Assembly (NCBI GenBank): GCA_023231105.1
Contig: JALNWB010000045.1
Span: 1 to 25,161 of the forward strand
From: Ignavibacteriaceae bacterium
GTDB taxonomy: Bacteria > Bacteroidota > Ignavibacteria > Ignavibacteriales > Ignavibacteriaceae
Length of the DNA stretch: 25,161 bases
Reading direction: 5' to 3'
The stretch's first letter is position 1. Each line of letters starts with the position of its first letter. Below are positions 7,384-15,464 of the stretch, piece after piece. Both the position numbers and the translations under genes were made by a program. A model generated the notes under the pieces. That model saw only the letters and a list, made by a program, of their open reading frames with translations. It was not told the origin of the DNA and did not search any database.

Positions 7384-8937
7384 ATGAATAAAAATAATGA
7401 AATTCTCATCATTGATTTTGGCTCGCAATATACTCAATTAATTGCGCGGCGTATTCGTGAAGAAAATGTTTTTTCAGAAATATTTCCTCATACCGTTTCG
7501 CTTGAAGAAATAAAAAAAAGAATCCGTCAACAGCGGACTTCCGGCATAATCCTTTCGGGGGGACCGATGAGTGTTTATGATGAAGACGCTCCGGATGTTA
7601 ATGTAGAAATTTTTTCTTTGAACATTCCGATTCTTGGAATTTGCTATGGGCTTCAACTGTTTGCCAAACATCTTGGTGGTAAAGTTGAAAAGGCAGATGC
7701 AAGAGAATACGGTAAGGCAGAATTTACCGTCTCCAAGCCTTCCAAACTTTTTTCTAATTGCGAAATAAACTCTACCGTGTGGATGAGTCATGGCGACTTA
7801 GTTACCGAAGTTCCAAGCGGATTTCAAATTACCGGAACATCGGCGCACTCTCCGGTTTGCGCTGTTGAAGATGTTCAGAAAAAAATTTACGGATTACAAT
7901 TTCACCCTGAAGTTGCTCACACCGTTGAAGGAAAGAAAATACTTCATAATTTTTTATTCTCGATCTGTAATTGCAAAGGGGATTGGACGCCGGCTCATTT
8001 TGTTGAAGAAAAAATTGCGGAAATAAAAAAGAATGTCGGCTCTGATAATGTTTTATGCGCATTAAGCGGCGGAGTTGATTCAACAGTTGCCGCAGTGCTT
8101 GTACAAAAAGCGATCGGTGGGCAGTTAACTTGCGTTCATATCGATACCGGGTTAATGCGTAAAAACGAAAGTGAAAAAGTTGTAAAACTTTTCCGCGAAC
8201 ATTTAAGTTTGAAAGTAATTTCGATCGACGCTTCAAAAATATTTTTAGAAAGATTGAAAAACGTTACCGAGCCGGAGAGAAAAAGAAAAATTATCGGCAA
8301 CACGTTTATAGAAATTTTTGAACAGGAAGCGGCAAAAATTCCGAATGTGAAATTTTTAGTTCAAGGAACGCTTTATCCTGATGTTATTGAATCGGTTTCC
8401 GTAAAAGGAAATTCCGTTACGATAAAAACACATCATAACGTAGGCGGGCTTCCCGAAAAAATGCATTTAAAATTGATCGAACCTTTCCGCGAATTATTTA
8501 AAGATGAAGTAAGAAATGTTGGGAAAGCTCTCTCCATCCCGGTGGAATTTATCGAACGCCATCCTTTCCCGGGACCCGGTTTAGCCGTAAGAATATTGAG
8601 CGATGTTACCGAAGAAAAACTTTCGCTTCTGTGTGATGCCGATGAAATTTTTATTGATGAAATTAAAAATGAAAATCTTTATAATGAAATTTGGCAGGCG
8701 TTTGCCGTGCTTCTTCCCGTGCAAAGCGTAGGTGTAATGGGGGATTGCAGAACATACGAAAACGTCCTTGCCTTGCGGGCAGTTACTTCTACTGATGGAA
8801 TGACTGCCGACTGGTATCCGTTTCAACATGAATTTCTTGCGCGCGTTTCAAATAAAATTATCAATAAGGTGAAAGGAATTAATAGAGTTGTCTATGATAT
8901 TAGTTCTAAACCTCCTTCTACAATTGAGTGGGAATAA
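7384..8937 (+). CDS. guaA: GMP synthase (glutamine-hydrolysing)
   Basis: GuaA converts XMP to GMP with ATP and glutamine. The N-terminal class I glutamine amidotransferase has its full triad: C87 in GICYGLQ, with H174 and E176 in FHPEVAH. The ATP pyrophosphatase domain follows with the PP-loop SGGVDS at 228-233, and the C-terminal dimerisation domain ends KPPSTIEWE, the standard GuaA terminus. With the ATG at 7384 the protein has 517 residues, a normal length; a TTG one codon earlier is less likely. The stop overlaps the next gene's start as TAATG, so the two are coupled. Confidence 0.97.
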   Translation: MNKNNEILIIDFGSQYTQLIARRIREENVFSEIFPHTVSLEEIKKRIRQQRTSGIILSGGPMSVYDEDAPDVNVEIFSLNIPILGICYGLQLFAKHLGGKVEKADAREYGKAEFTVSKPSKLFSNCEINSTVWMSHGDLVTEVPSGFQITGTSAHSPVCAVEDVQKKIYGLQFHPEVAHTVEGKKILHNFLFSICNCKGDWTPAHFVEEKIAEIKKNVGSDNVLCALSGGVDSTVAAVLVQKAIGGQLTCVHIDTGLMRKNESEKVVKLFREHLSLKVISIDASKIFLERLKNVTEPERKRKIIGNTFIEIFEQEAAKIPNVKFLVQGTLYPDVIESVSVKGNSVTIKTHHNVGGLPEKMHLKLIEPFRELFKDEVRNVGKALSIPVEFIERHPFPGPGLAVRILSDVTEEKLSLLCDADEIFIDEIKNENLYNEIWQAFAVLLPVQSVGVMGDCRTYENVLALRAVTSTDGMTADWYPFQHEFLARVSNKIINKVKGINRVVYDISSKPPSTIEWE

Positions 8938-9851
8938 TGGAAGCAAAAGAGAAACAGTTAGTTCAACTTAAAATTGAAAAAGCCCAACGATTTGCAGCAG
9001 AAGGAAAAACTCTTCATGCAATACAATTTTATACGAAGATCATTGAAGATCATTCCGAATCGATAGAAGCGTATTTCAATTTATCCGGGCTGTACGAAAG
9101 TCTTGAAAACATTTCCGCTGCAGAAAATTTACTTTCAGATTTACTTGAAGAAAATTCCGACAACAAAGATGTAAGACTTTTCCTTGGACATTTTCTCTTT
9201 CGCCAGGGAAGATGGAATGAAACAATTGAAGTTCTTTCCTTTTTCTCTCCGGATGAAATTCCCTTAGCTTCGTTTTTTATCGGCTATTCTCACTACATGC
9301 TTCTTGAGTATGAATTAGCCCGGATTAGTTTTGAAAATTTTGTGAAAAGCGGAAAAGAGACCGAGTTCCTTCAAGATGCATATATTTATTTGGCGAAGAC
9401 GCATATCAATTTAACCAATTTTGATATGGCTCTTCTTTATGCAAAGCAGGCGGAAACTTTCTACTCAAATTATTATGAACTTCATTTACTCTTTGCAATA
9501 ATTTATTATTATTTGAAAATGACAGCCCACGCAGTTACTTCAATTGAAAAAACATTGCAGCTCAATAAGAGTGATTTATCAGTAAATGAATGGGCGGGGA
9601 AAATTTATTTGAAGAACAGCGATTATAAAAAAGCGGAAAAATATCTGGCGAAATTTGCTAAAGAAGCAATTGAAGTTTCTCCTGAAATATATTCTTATCT
9701 GGGGATAGCTTATCTTCATGCGAATAAATTAAAAGATGCGCAGAACTATTTTGATTTAGCCTTAAAGTCTGATCCCCAAAATAAAGTAGCGCTTGAAGCG
9801 GTAAAAAATTTGGAAAAATTAAATCAAAACCCGGTAGCTTCCGATGGTTAG
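8937..9851 (+). CDS. cytoplasmic TPR-repeat protein
   Basis: This protein of about 304 residues is almost wholly tetratricopeptide repeats, roughly seven. Examples are IEAYFNLSGLYESLENISAAENLL, DAYIYLAKTHINLTNFDMALLYAKQ and PEIYSYLGIAYLHANKLKDAQNYFDLALKSDP. There is no signal peptide or membrane segment. I chose the ATG at 8937, which shares a base with the guaA stop (TAATG); a GTG nine bases earlier is in frame but less likely. The end overlaps the next gene by eight bases (9844-9851), so the two are probably made together. That suggests a cytoplasmic partner for the exported TPR/binding protein, which is inference. No catalytic motif is visible. Confidence 0.8.
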   Translation: MEAKEKQLVQLKIEKAQRFAAEGKTLHAIQFYTKIIEDHSESIEAYFNLSGLYESLENISAAENLLSDLLEENSDNKDVRLFLGHFLFRQGRWNETIEVLSFFSPDEIPLASFFIGYSHYMLLEYELARISFENFVKSGKETEFLQDAYIYLAKTHINLTNFDMALLYAKQAETFYSNYYELHLLFAIIYYYLKMTAHAVTSIEKTLQLNKSDLSVNEWAGKIYLKNSDYKKAEKYLAKFAKEAIEVSPEIYSYLGIAYLHANKLKDAQNYFDLALKSDPQNKVALEAVKNLEKLNQNPVASDG

Positions 9852-11592
9852 AAAGATTTTACTTTTCGCAGTAATAATTTTTACAGCAAGAGTCGCTTTC
9901 GCCCAGTCTCTCACCAATCAAAATGAAATAAATTCAGAATTCCAATTAGCCGTTAGTTTGTTCGATGCGCAGCAAACACAGGAGGCGTTAAAAATATTTC
10001 AGTGGATTGCAGATCAGCCGGTTAACACTAAAACGACGGTGTCAATTCTTTTTTCCATGAAAATTTTTCTTGCACAAAAAGACTTTTCTTCCGCGGAAAA
10101 AACACTAAATAATTTTTTTGAAGAATATCGCAACAGCAAATATTTCAGCGAAGCCGGACTTCTTTTGGGTGAAGTATTGAAAGAAACGGGGAGAGAGAAA
10201 GAAGCGATTAAATTTTTATCTGATAATTTCTCAAAGGAGAATGATGAGAATTCATGTGAAAGGGAAAAGAAATTTATTGCTTCTCTTTTGGTTGAAAAAT
10301 TTTCACCAGGAGAGATAGAAGAATTATTAGGAAAAAATGTTAACAAGGAATTAATCCCGACATTTCTTTTTTCATTAACAAAGAAAAGTCTTTTACTTGG
10401 TAAAGCTGATGAAGCAAAAACTGTTTATAATAAATTGCTAAAGGATTTTCCAAATAGCTCTGAAACTGCCGAAGCGAAAAATCTCTTTAATGATATTTCT
10501 TCTCCAACTTCGGCAGAATCTTCCTCAAAAGTAATCGTTTGTCTGCTGCCGCTTACCAATATTCAAGGGCGTGAAAATGAAGCGGCAAAAGACGTGCTTG
10601 AAGGAATTAAATACGCGGTGCATGAATTTAATTCACTCGCCGGAAATCAATTTGCTTTAGCGATAAAAAACACAAAACGTGATTCTTCGCAAGTAAGTTT
10701 GCTCATTAAGGAATTGGAATCCGAAAAAAACTTTTCCGCAATTATCGGTCCTCTTTTCAGCGATGAAACAAGATTTTTCTTGAATGCCGCAGATAAACTT
10801 ACCGTTCCGGTAATAAGCCCAACCGCAACGGATGATAATTTACAACTTGGTGATAGATCATTTTATCAAGCAAACACTTCGATGGAACTGCACGGAAAAG
10901 TTATGGCGCAGTATCTTTATTACGTGGAAAATAAAAGATCAATTGCGGTTGTCTTTCCCCAGAAAGGGAATGCGAACGTAATCGGGAAAAATTTTATTTC
11001 AGAATTCAAGCATCTTGGTGGGAAAATTATACAGGAGTCTTATCCCTCAAGAATTCTCTCAATGGAATCTTTAATTATCGATATGAAAAAAAGTATTAAG
11101 AGAATTGAAGGAATTTATATTCCGCTCAATGATAATACGTTGATACCCGTTTTGCTTTCCGCGTTGGTTAAGCAGGGCATTGATCTTCCGGTTTATGGGA
11201 ATCAAGATTGGTTCACTTCCAAAGGATTGGAAACGTCTTCTGCGCTTAGTGAAAAACTTACTTTCACTTCTGATTCTTTTATTGATTTTCAAGATGAAGA
11301 CGTTACTGCTTTTTCTCAAAAATATCTTGAAACCACCGGCAAAGAAATCAATGGAAATAATCTTTATGGATATGACGCTGCAAAATATCTTTTGAAAATT
11401 CTAACGCTGTCGGAGCGCGGACTTTCATCATTTGAAGAAACCGTTTCCAAGGCTGAACCCTTTGAAGGAATTCATAATTCAATTGAGTTTGGGAGCGAGA
11501 AGATTAATTCATATTTAAATATTGTCCGCTATCATCAAGGGAAATTTGAATTGGTGGAAAGATTTAAATATAAACCAAAATTGAAGAAATAA
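9844..11592 (+). CDS. secreted TPR plus periplasmic-binding-fold protein, LpoA-like layout
   Basis: This 582-residue protein has a signal peptide (about 1-20, cleavage after ARVAFA), an N-terminal TPR region (about 25-215, including ILFSMKIFLAQKDFSSAEKTLNNFFEEY) and, from about 228, a type 1 periplasmic-binding domain like those of branched-chain amino-acid receptors. Signs are SKVIVCLLPLTNIQG, ISAIIGPLFSDETRFF-like text, VISPTATDD and NLYGYDAAKYLLKILTLSE. TPR followed by this fold is the layout of LpoA, the outer-membrane activator of penicillin-binding protein 1A, but there is no lipobox cysteine. No transporter genes are nearby, so it is unlikely to be an ordinary uptake receptor. Function otherwise unknown. 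Confidence 0.8.
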   Translation: MVRKILLFAVIIFTARVAFAQSLTNQNEINSEFQLAVSLFDAQQTQEALKIFQWIADQPVNTKTTVSILFSMKIFLAQKDFSSAEKTLNNFFEEYRNSKYFSEAGLLLGEVLKETGREKEAIKFLSDNFSKENDENSCEREKKFIASLLVEKFSPGEIEELLGKNVNKELIPTFLFSLTKKSLLLGKADEAKTVYNKLLKDFPNSSETAEAKNLFNDISSPTSAESSSKVIVCLLPLTNIQGRENEAAKDVLEGIKYAVHEFNSLAGNQFALAIKNTKRDSSQVSLLIKELESEKNFSAIIGPLFSDETRFFLNAADKLTVPVISPTATDDNLQLGDRSFYQANTSMELHGKVMAQYLYYVENKRSIAVVFPQKGNANVIGKNFISEFKHLGGKIIQESYPSRILSMESLIIDMKKSIKRIEGIYIPLNDNTLIPVLLSALVKQGIDLPVYGNQDWFTSKGLETSSALSEKLTFTSDSFIDFQDEDVTAFSQKYLETTGKEINGNNLYGYDAAKYLLKILTLSERGLSSFEETVSKAEPFEGIHNSIEFGSEKINSYLNIVRYHQGKFELVERFKYKPKLKK

Positions 11593-11593
11593 A

Positions 11594-12274
11594 TTGAGCA
11601 AAGTAAAAGATTTACCGTTGGATGACCGCCCGAGAGAAAAACTTTTACTAAGAGGCAGCCAAAGTCTTAGCGATGCAGAATTACTTGCAATTCTTTTAAG
11701 AACAGGGACAAAAGGGAAATCCGTTATCCAGGTTGCGTACGACCTTGTTGAGCGTTACGGAAATCTCGCTTCGTTATCAACAAAATCATATTCAGAATTA
11801 ATTAAAACAAACGGAATCAAAAAAGACAAAGCCGCCACATTAGTAGCTGCTTTTGAAATCGGGAAAAGAACGGCAATCCAATCCAAATGGTTTTCTGAAA
11901 AGAAAATTACTTCACCGGAAGATATTGCACAAATTTTTCTTCCCTTGTTAAAGGATGAACTCAACGAACATTTTTATGTAGTCTGTTTAAACGCAGCCAA
12001 CAAAATTATTCGGATTGAACGAATTTCCACGGGGAGTTTGGATTCGAGTATCGTTCATCCAAGGGAGGTTTTTAAAGTAGCAATCGAGAATAGCGCAAAA
12101 AGTATTATTTTTGTCCATAACCATCCGAGCGGAAATGCGGAACCAAGCAATGATGATATTTCAATTACTAAAAAATTAGTTGAGGTTTCTAAATTGATGG
12201 AAATACCGGTTTTTGATCATATAATTATAGCCGAAAAAAGTTATTCAAGTTTTGTTCAAAAAAAATTAATTTAA
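11594..12274 (+). CDS. radC: RadC family protein (JAB/MPN domain)
   Basis: This 226-residue protein is RadC-like. An N-terminal helix-hairpin-helix region (about 25-95) is followed by a JAMM/MPN+ domain with H175 and H177 in VHNHPSG and D188 ten residues on, fitting the zinc-site pattern HxH-x10-D. The opening KDLPLDDRPREKLLLRG is typical. The historical link to DNA repair is doubtful for the family and the real activity is unsettled. The start is TTG at 11594, one base after the previous stop; no ATG upstream fits. It is the last gene of the accB-radC run. Confidence 0.93.
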   Translation: MSKVKDLPLDDRPREKLLLRGSQSLSDAELLAILLRTGTKGKSVIQVAYDLVERYGNLASLSTKSYSELIKTNGIKKDKAATLVAAFEIGKRTAIQSKWFSEKKITSPEDIAQIFLPLLKDELNEHFYVVCLNAANKIIRIERISTGSLDSSIVHPREVFKVAIENSAKSIIFVHNHPSGNAEPSNDDISITKKLVEVSKLMEIPVFDHIIIAEKSYSSFVQKKLI

Positions 12275-12297
12275 ATTGTTGAAACTTCCTCATCAAT

Positions 12298-12326
12298 TTG
12301 GTTGTTTAACTTATAAATAATATATT
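12298..12326 (+). promoter_or_regulatory. possible promoter of the lipoprotein gene
   Basis: TTGGTT at 12298-12303 and TATATT at 12321-12326 are 17 bases apart. Transcription would begin near 12333, placing the inverted repeat at 12335-12364 at the very 5' end of the message. The region is AT-rich, so the match is only suggestive. Confidence 0.3.
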
Positions 12327-12334
12327 TTTAAGGT

Positions 12335-12364
12335 GATTTTTCTTGATTTATCAAGAGAAAAATC
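12335..12364 (+). other. hairpin in the leader of the lipoprotein gene
   Basis: GATTTTTCTTGAT at 12335-12347 pairs with ATCAAGAGAAAAATC at 12350-12364, with a two-base bulge. No T-run follows, so it is a poor terminator. At the start of the transcript it could protect a strongly expressed envelope message from decay; that role is inference. Confidence 0.5.
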
Positions 12365-12409
12365 ATAATTTTAGATAGACTATCAATTAACTAAAATGGA
12401 GTAAATACT

Positions 12410-12688
12410 ATGAAGCTACTTAAGTCATTAAAAAGTTCACTTTTGGGGGCTGCAATTGTCTTGTTGACTGCAGGATTTGTTGGATGCAGCAGCGGACCTT
12501 CGCAGGAAGAATTGGCTCAATTAGACTCTTTGAAAAAAGAAGTGAGCTCTTTACAAAAAGCTGACACATCTTTAAAAGATGAAAGAGTAAGCGTAGAAAA
12601 ACAAATCGCCGAGAAGAATAAAAAACTTCAAGAATGCGAGAAGCTTAAACAAGAAACCAAAGCAAACTTGGAAAAAATTTCTAAGTAA
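12410..12688 (+). CDS. small coiled-coil lipoprotein, Lpp-like
   Basis: This 92-residue protein has a lipoprotein signal peptide (positive KLLKSLKSS, hydrophobic core, then AGFVGC with the lipidated cysteine at C26). The mature part of about 67 residues is almost all charged coiled coil (about 33-90), with a second cysteine at C76. The overall design recalls Lpp (Braun lipoprotein), the small helical lipoprotein that ties the outer membrane to peptidoglycan, but I cannot claim homology. It ends in EKISK, and a C-terminal lysine is also how Lpp attaches to the wall. Ribosome site GGAG lies ten bases upstream. A LysM wall-binding protein follows, fitting an envelope role. Confidence 0.75.
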   Translation: MKLLKSLKSSLLGAAIVLLTAGFVGCSSGPSQEELAQLDSLKKEVSSLQKADTSLKDERVSVEKQIAEKNKKLQECEKLKQETKANLEKISK

Positions 12689-12721
12689 TCTTAACCAAGA
12701 ATTTAAAACATGAGGATTTAT

Positions 12722-13426
12722 ATGAAATTAAATAAAATTTGGTTCTTATCGGCAGCTCTCTTTGTTGCATTTACCTTTTCATCATTTGCACAGGAAGAGA
12801 TGACCAAAGAAGAATGGCAAAATCAAGTCACTAAGTTGAACGCTCAGAAAGAAAGTTTACAAAAAGAGAACACTTCTTTAAAAACCGATGTTTCCGGTTT
12901 GACTACTAATCTTTCTACCGTTCAAAGTTATGATAACTGTATGGATGATCTATACGGAATGGTCGGAGCTAAAAAATCTGATATCGATAACTACAGTAAA
13001 GCAGTTAGCGAATTAGAAGGAAAAATCAGAAGAAAAGAAGGACCTAAAGTTGACCGCGTTAAGGATTTAGACGCTTTAAAAGGAAATAAAATTAGCGCTT
13101 TACCGGAATTCTTTGACAAAGTTCATAGTGTATTACCAAACTTACTTGACGCTTGGGTAGAAGCCCCAACCGAAGCAAGTTACACCGTTGTTAAAGGTGA
13201 CTGTCTCTGGAAAATTGCCAAGAAAAAAGAATTTTACGGTAACGGTTTCGCTTGGCCTAAAATTTATCAGGCTAACAGAGATCAAATTAAAAATCCTAAT
13301 TTGATTTTCCCGAAACAAACATTTAAAATTCCAAATTTAACTGAAGAAGAAAAATCTAAATATGAAAAATTGAAATTGAATTACAAACCAGCTCCAACAC
13401 CGGCAGCTGCACCAGTAACAAAATAA
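12722..13426 (+). CDS. secreted coiled-coil protein with C-terminal LysM domain
   Basis: This protein of about 234 residues has a signal peptide (1-23, cleavage after SSFA), a coiled coil (about 30-70), a middle helical region, a LysM domain (about 153-203, YTVVKGDCLWKIAKKKEF ... NPNLIFPKQTFKIP) and a Pro/Ala-rich tail. LysM binds N-acetylglucosamine chains, so the protein probably sits on peptidoglycan in the periplasm. I chose the ATG at 12722 because GAGGA precedes it at good spacing and it gives a clean signal peptide; an ATG twelve bases earlier is in frame but adds only MRIY. Its coiled coil resembles that of the neighbouring lipoprotein (SLQKxxTSLK in both). Confidence 0.88.
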   Translation: MKLNKIWFLSAALFVAFTFSSFAQEEMTKEEWQNQVTKLNAQKESLQKENTSLKTDVSGLTTNLSTVQSYDNCMDDLYGMVGAKKSDIDNYSKAVSELEGKIRRKEGPKVDRVKDLDALKGNKISALPEFFDKVHSVLPNLLDAWVEAPTEASYTVVKGDCLWKIAKKKEFYGNGFAWPKIYQANRDQIKNPNLIFPKQTFKIPNLTEEEKSKYEKLKLNYKPAPTPAAAPVTK

Positions 13427-13473
13427 TTTCAGTTCTTGATCAAAAATAGATTTTTGTTGAAACGATTCTTTGG

Positions 13474-13510
13474 AAAAGCCCTTTTCATCTTTTGATGATA
13501 AGGGCTTTTT
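13474..13510 (+). terminator. strong rho-independent terminator
   Basis: AAAAGCCCTT at 13474-13483 pairs perfectly with AAGGGCTTTT at 13500-13509. An inner stem TCATC/GATGA and a TTTT loop lie inside, and more T follows. It closes the lipoprotein-LysM unit 47 bp after the stop. The A-rich left arm could also let it work on the minus strand. Confidence 0.92.
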
Positions 13511-13537
13511 CATTTTTTAATAATAATTCATGACGAT

Positions 13538-14500
13538 ATGGCAGAAACCACAAGAAAAATAATCCTTGAAAATGTCGATCTTCTTTCACTGCTCGGTTTT
13601 AATGATTCCAACCTAAAAATAATTGAGAATCGTTTTTCGGCAGTAATAACTATTCGAGGTGATTCCGCAACTTTCAAAGGAACAGAAGAAGAAACAGAAC
13701 TTCTTGAAAAACTTTTCAAAGAATTGATCTATGTGCTTAATACGAAAGGGAGTTTGAGGGAAAACGATGTTGAAACCATCCTTGATTTAACGCTTCAAGG
13801 GAAGGAAATAATAAATGAAAAAGAATTTGACTCGATTATTCTTTATACCAAGAACGATACTATTAAAGCAAAAACTTCCGGGCAAACAACTTATTTCCAA
13901 TTAGCAAAAAAGAATGACATTTGTTTTGCTATCGGTCCGGCGGGAACGGGAAAAACGTATCTTGCGGTTGCTTTTGCGGTTTCAGCTTTAAAAAAAGGAA
14001 TTGTGTCTAAAATAGTTTTAGCAAGACCCGCGGTAGAAGCCGGCGAAAGTCTTGGCTTCCTTCCGGGTGATATTCGCGAAAAGATTGATCCTTATTTGCG
14101 CCCGCTATATGATGCGTTGGAGGATATGCTTCCATCGGACAAACTGAAACAAAATATTGAAAAAGGAGTTATCGAAATAGTTCCTTTGGCATATATGCGC
14201 GGAAGAACTTTGAACAACGCATTTGTAATTCTTGATGAAGCGCAAAATGCCACCGATACGCAAATGAAAATGTTTTTAACCAGGCTCGGTGTAAATTCAA
14301 AAGCAATTATTACCGGGGACATTACACAAATTGATCTGCCGAACAGAACGGTTAGCGGTTTAGTTAAAGCGCAGGAAATTCTTACCGGCATTCAAGGGAT
14401 CGGTTTCGTTTACTTCGATAAAAGCGACGTTGTTCGCCATAAGTTGGTAAAGGATATTATCGACGCTTATGAAAAATTTTATGACAAAGAGAAAACGTAA
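13538..14500 (+). CDS. phoH: PhoH-like ATPase
   Basis: This 320-residue protein is a PhoH-family cytoplasmic P-loop ATPase. Walker A is GPAGTGKT at 133-140 and Walker B is LDEAQNA, with D233 and E234. The family-specific ARPAVEAGESLGFLPGD (about 162-178) and LAYMRGRT lie between them. The N-terminal 100 residues form a small KH-like or RNA-binding-like domain, as in the ybeZ/PhoH branch often linked with the endoribonuclease YbeY and ribosome maturation. No ybeY is in the window. The start at 13538 is the only sensible ATG. The gene converges on mazG with 118 bp between. Confidence 0.95.
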   Translation: MAETTRKIILENVDLLSLLGFNDSNLKIIENRFSAVITIRGDSATFKGTEEETELLEKLFKELIYVLNTKGSLRENDVETILDLTLQGKEIINEKEFDSIILYTKNDTIKAKTSGQTTYFQLAKKNDICFAIGPAGTGKTYLAVAFAVSALKKGIVSKIVLARPAVEAGESLGFLPGDIREKIDPYLRPLYDALEDMLPSDKLKQNIEKGVIEIVPLAYMRGRTLNNAFVILDEAQNATDTQMKMFLTRLGVNSKAIITGDITQIDLPNRTVSGLVKAQEILTGIQGIGFVYFDKSDVVRHKLVKDIIDAYEKFYDKEKT

Positions 14501-14545
14501 AGAAAAAATGAGACTGTCTTAAAAGGAAATATTTTAAAATGGTAC

Positions 14546-14582
14546 GCGGATGACGCAGATTTAACTGATTTTCGCGGATTGA
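14546..14582. repeat. nonamer repeat, GCGGAT type
   Basis: Between the convergent phoH and mazG genes lies a nine-base-period run: GCGGATGAC at 14546, GCAGATTTA at 14555, ACTGATTTTC at 14564 (one extra base) and GCGGATTGA at 14574. GAT recurs at the same place in every unit. From memory, similar GCGGAT strings occur between genes in other bacteria of this broad group. Confidence 0.55.
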
Positions 14583-14618
14583 TCATTTTATAATTGTGTT
14601 TGTATTAACCTCTTTTTT

Positions 14619-15380
14619 TTATTCAAGCGTTTTACTTTCATCCCAATATTTATCCATCTCTTTTAAGTCAACATCGGTAATTTTTTTATTCTGCTCGGCA
14701 AGTTTTTTTTCGATGTATGTAAATCGTTTTTCAAACTTGTTAGTAGTTTTGCGCAAAGCCGTTTCGGGATTGATATTCAAAAAGCGGCTGAGGTTAATAA
14801 GTGAAAAAAGGAGATCGCCGAATTCTTCTTCGGCTTTTTCAATTTGGTTGTTATCAATTTCTATCTGCAGTTCATCTAATTCTTCATTGACCTTTTTCTT
14901 TACGTCGGCAATCGCATCCCAATCAAATCCGACCTTGGAAGCCTTTTCCTGCAGCCTGTGAGCGCGCATAATAGCCGGCATTGTTGGTGGAACTCCTTCT
15001 AAAATTGAAGTTCTTCCTTCCTGTAGTTTTATTGTTTCCCAATTTCTTTTTATTTCTTCTGTGCCGGAAACTTCAAGATTGCTAAATACGTGCGGATGTC
15101 TTCTGATAAGTTTTGCGGAAATTTCGTCAATCACTTCTTCAAAAGTGAATTCATTTATTTCTTCGGCAATGGCTGTGTGGAATGCAATATGAAAAAGCAG
15201 ATCGCCAAGTTCTTTCTTTAATTCGTCAAAATTATTTTCATCAATTGCATGAACTGTTTCGTAAGCCTCTTCAAGTGTGGCGGCTTTGATTGATTCATTC
15301 GTTTGTTCTTTATCCCACGGACATTCTTTGCGTAATCGTTTTACAATATCGACAAATTCCTTAAATTTGATCTCGAGCAT
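14619..15380 (-). CDS. mazG: nucleoside triphosphate pyrophosphohydrolase MazG
   Basis: MazG hydrolyses nucleoside triphosphates to monophosphates and pyrophosphate, cleaning the nucleotide pool and, in some bacteria, tempering the stringent response. This is the two-domain form. The first domain has EEAYE (37-41) with E57 and D60; the second has EELDE (166-170) and EEFGD (185-189). These acidic clusters bind magnesium. RRHPHVF and RAHRLQEKASKVGFDW are family signatures. I start at 15380, where AAGGA precedes the ATG and the protein (253 residues) begins MLEIKFKEFV. An upstream in-frame start at 15479 would add 33 unrelated residues and run into the ridA-like gene on the other strand. Confidence 0.95.
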   Translation of the reverse strand: MLEIKFKEFVDIVKRLRKECPWDKEQTNESIKAATLEEAYETVHAIDENNFDELKKELGDLLFHIAFHTAIAEEINEFTFEEVIDEISAKLIRRHPHVFSNLEVSGTEEIKRNWETIKLQEGRTSILEGVPPTMPAIMRAHRLQEKASKVGFDWDAIADVKKKVNEELDELQIEIDNNQIEKAEEEFGDLLFSLINLSRFLNINPETALRKTTNKFEKRFTYIEKKLAEQNKKITDVDLKEMDKYWDESKTLE

Positions 15381-15404
15381 TAAGTATTTCCTTTTTAAAA
15401 AAGT

Positions 15405-15433
15405 ATGACTATCTTTTTGTGTTTCAATATAAT
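15405..15433 (+). promoter_or_regulatory. likely sigma70 promoter of the RidA-family gene
   Basis: A perfect TATAAT stands at 15428-15433, with ATGACT (four of six -35 bases) 17 bases upstream at 15405-15410. Transcription would start near 15440, about 25 bases before the ATG, and the leader contains AAGGTGG. It lies in the 84-bp divergent gap with mazG. Confidence 0.5.
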
Positions 15434-15464
15434 AAGAAAATAGAAAATTTTGTAAGGTGGTTTT

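Noticed and set aside
9844..11592. Branched-chain amino-acid transporter receptor
   Set aside because: The fold fits, but the TPR half and the absence of any permease or ATPase gene argue for a different role.
14596..14961. 121-residue open frame on the plus strand
   Set aside because: It is the complement of mazG, has the serine/phenylalanine-rich look of an antisense shadow, and mazG itself is certain.
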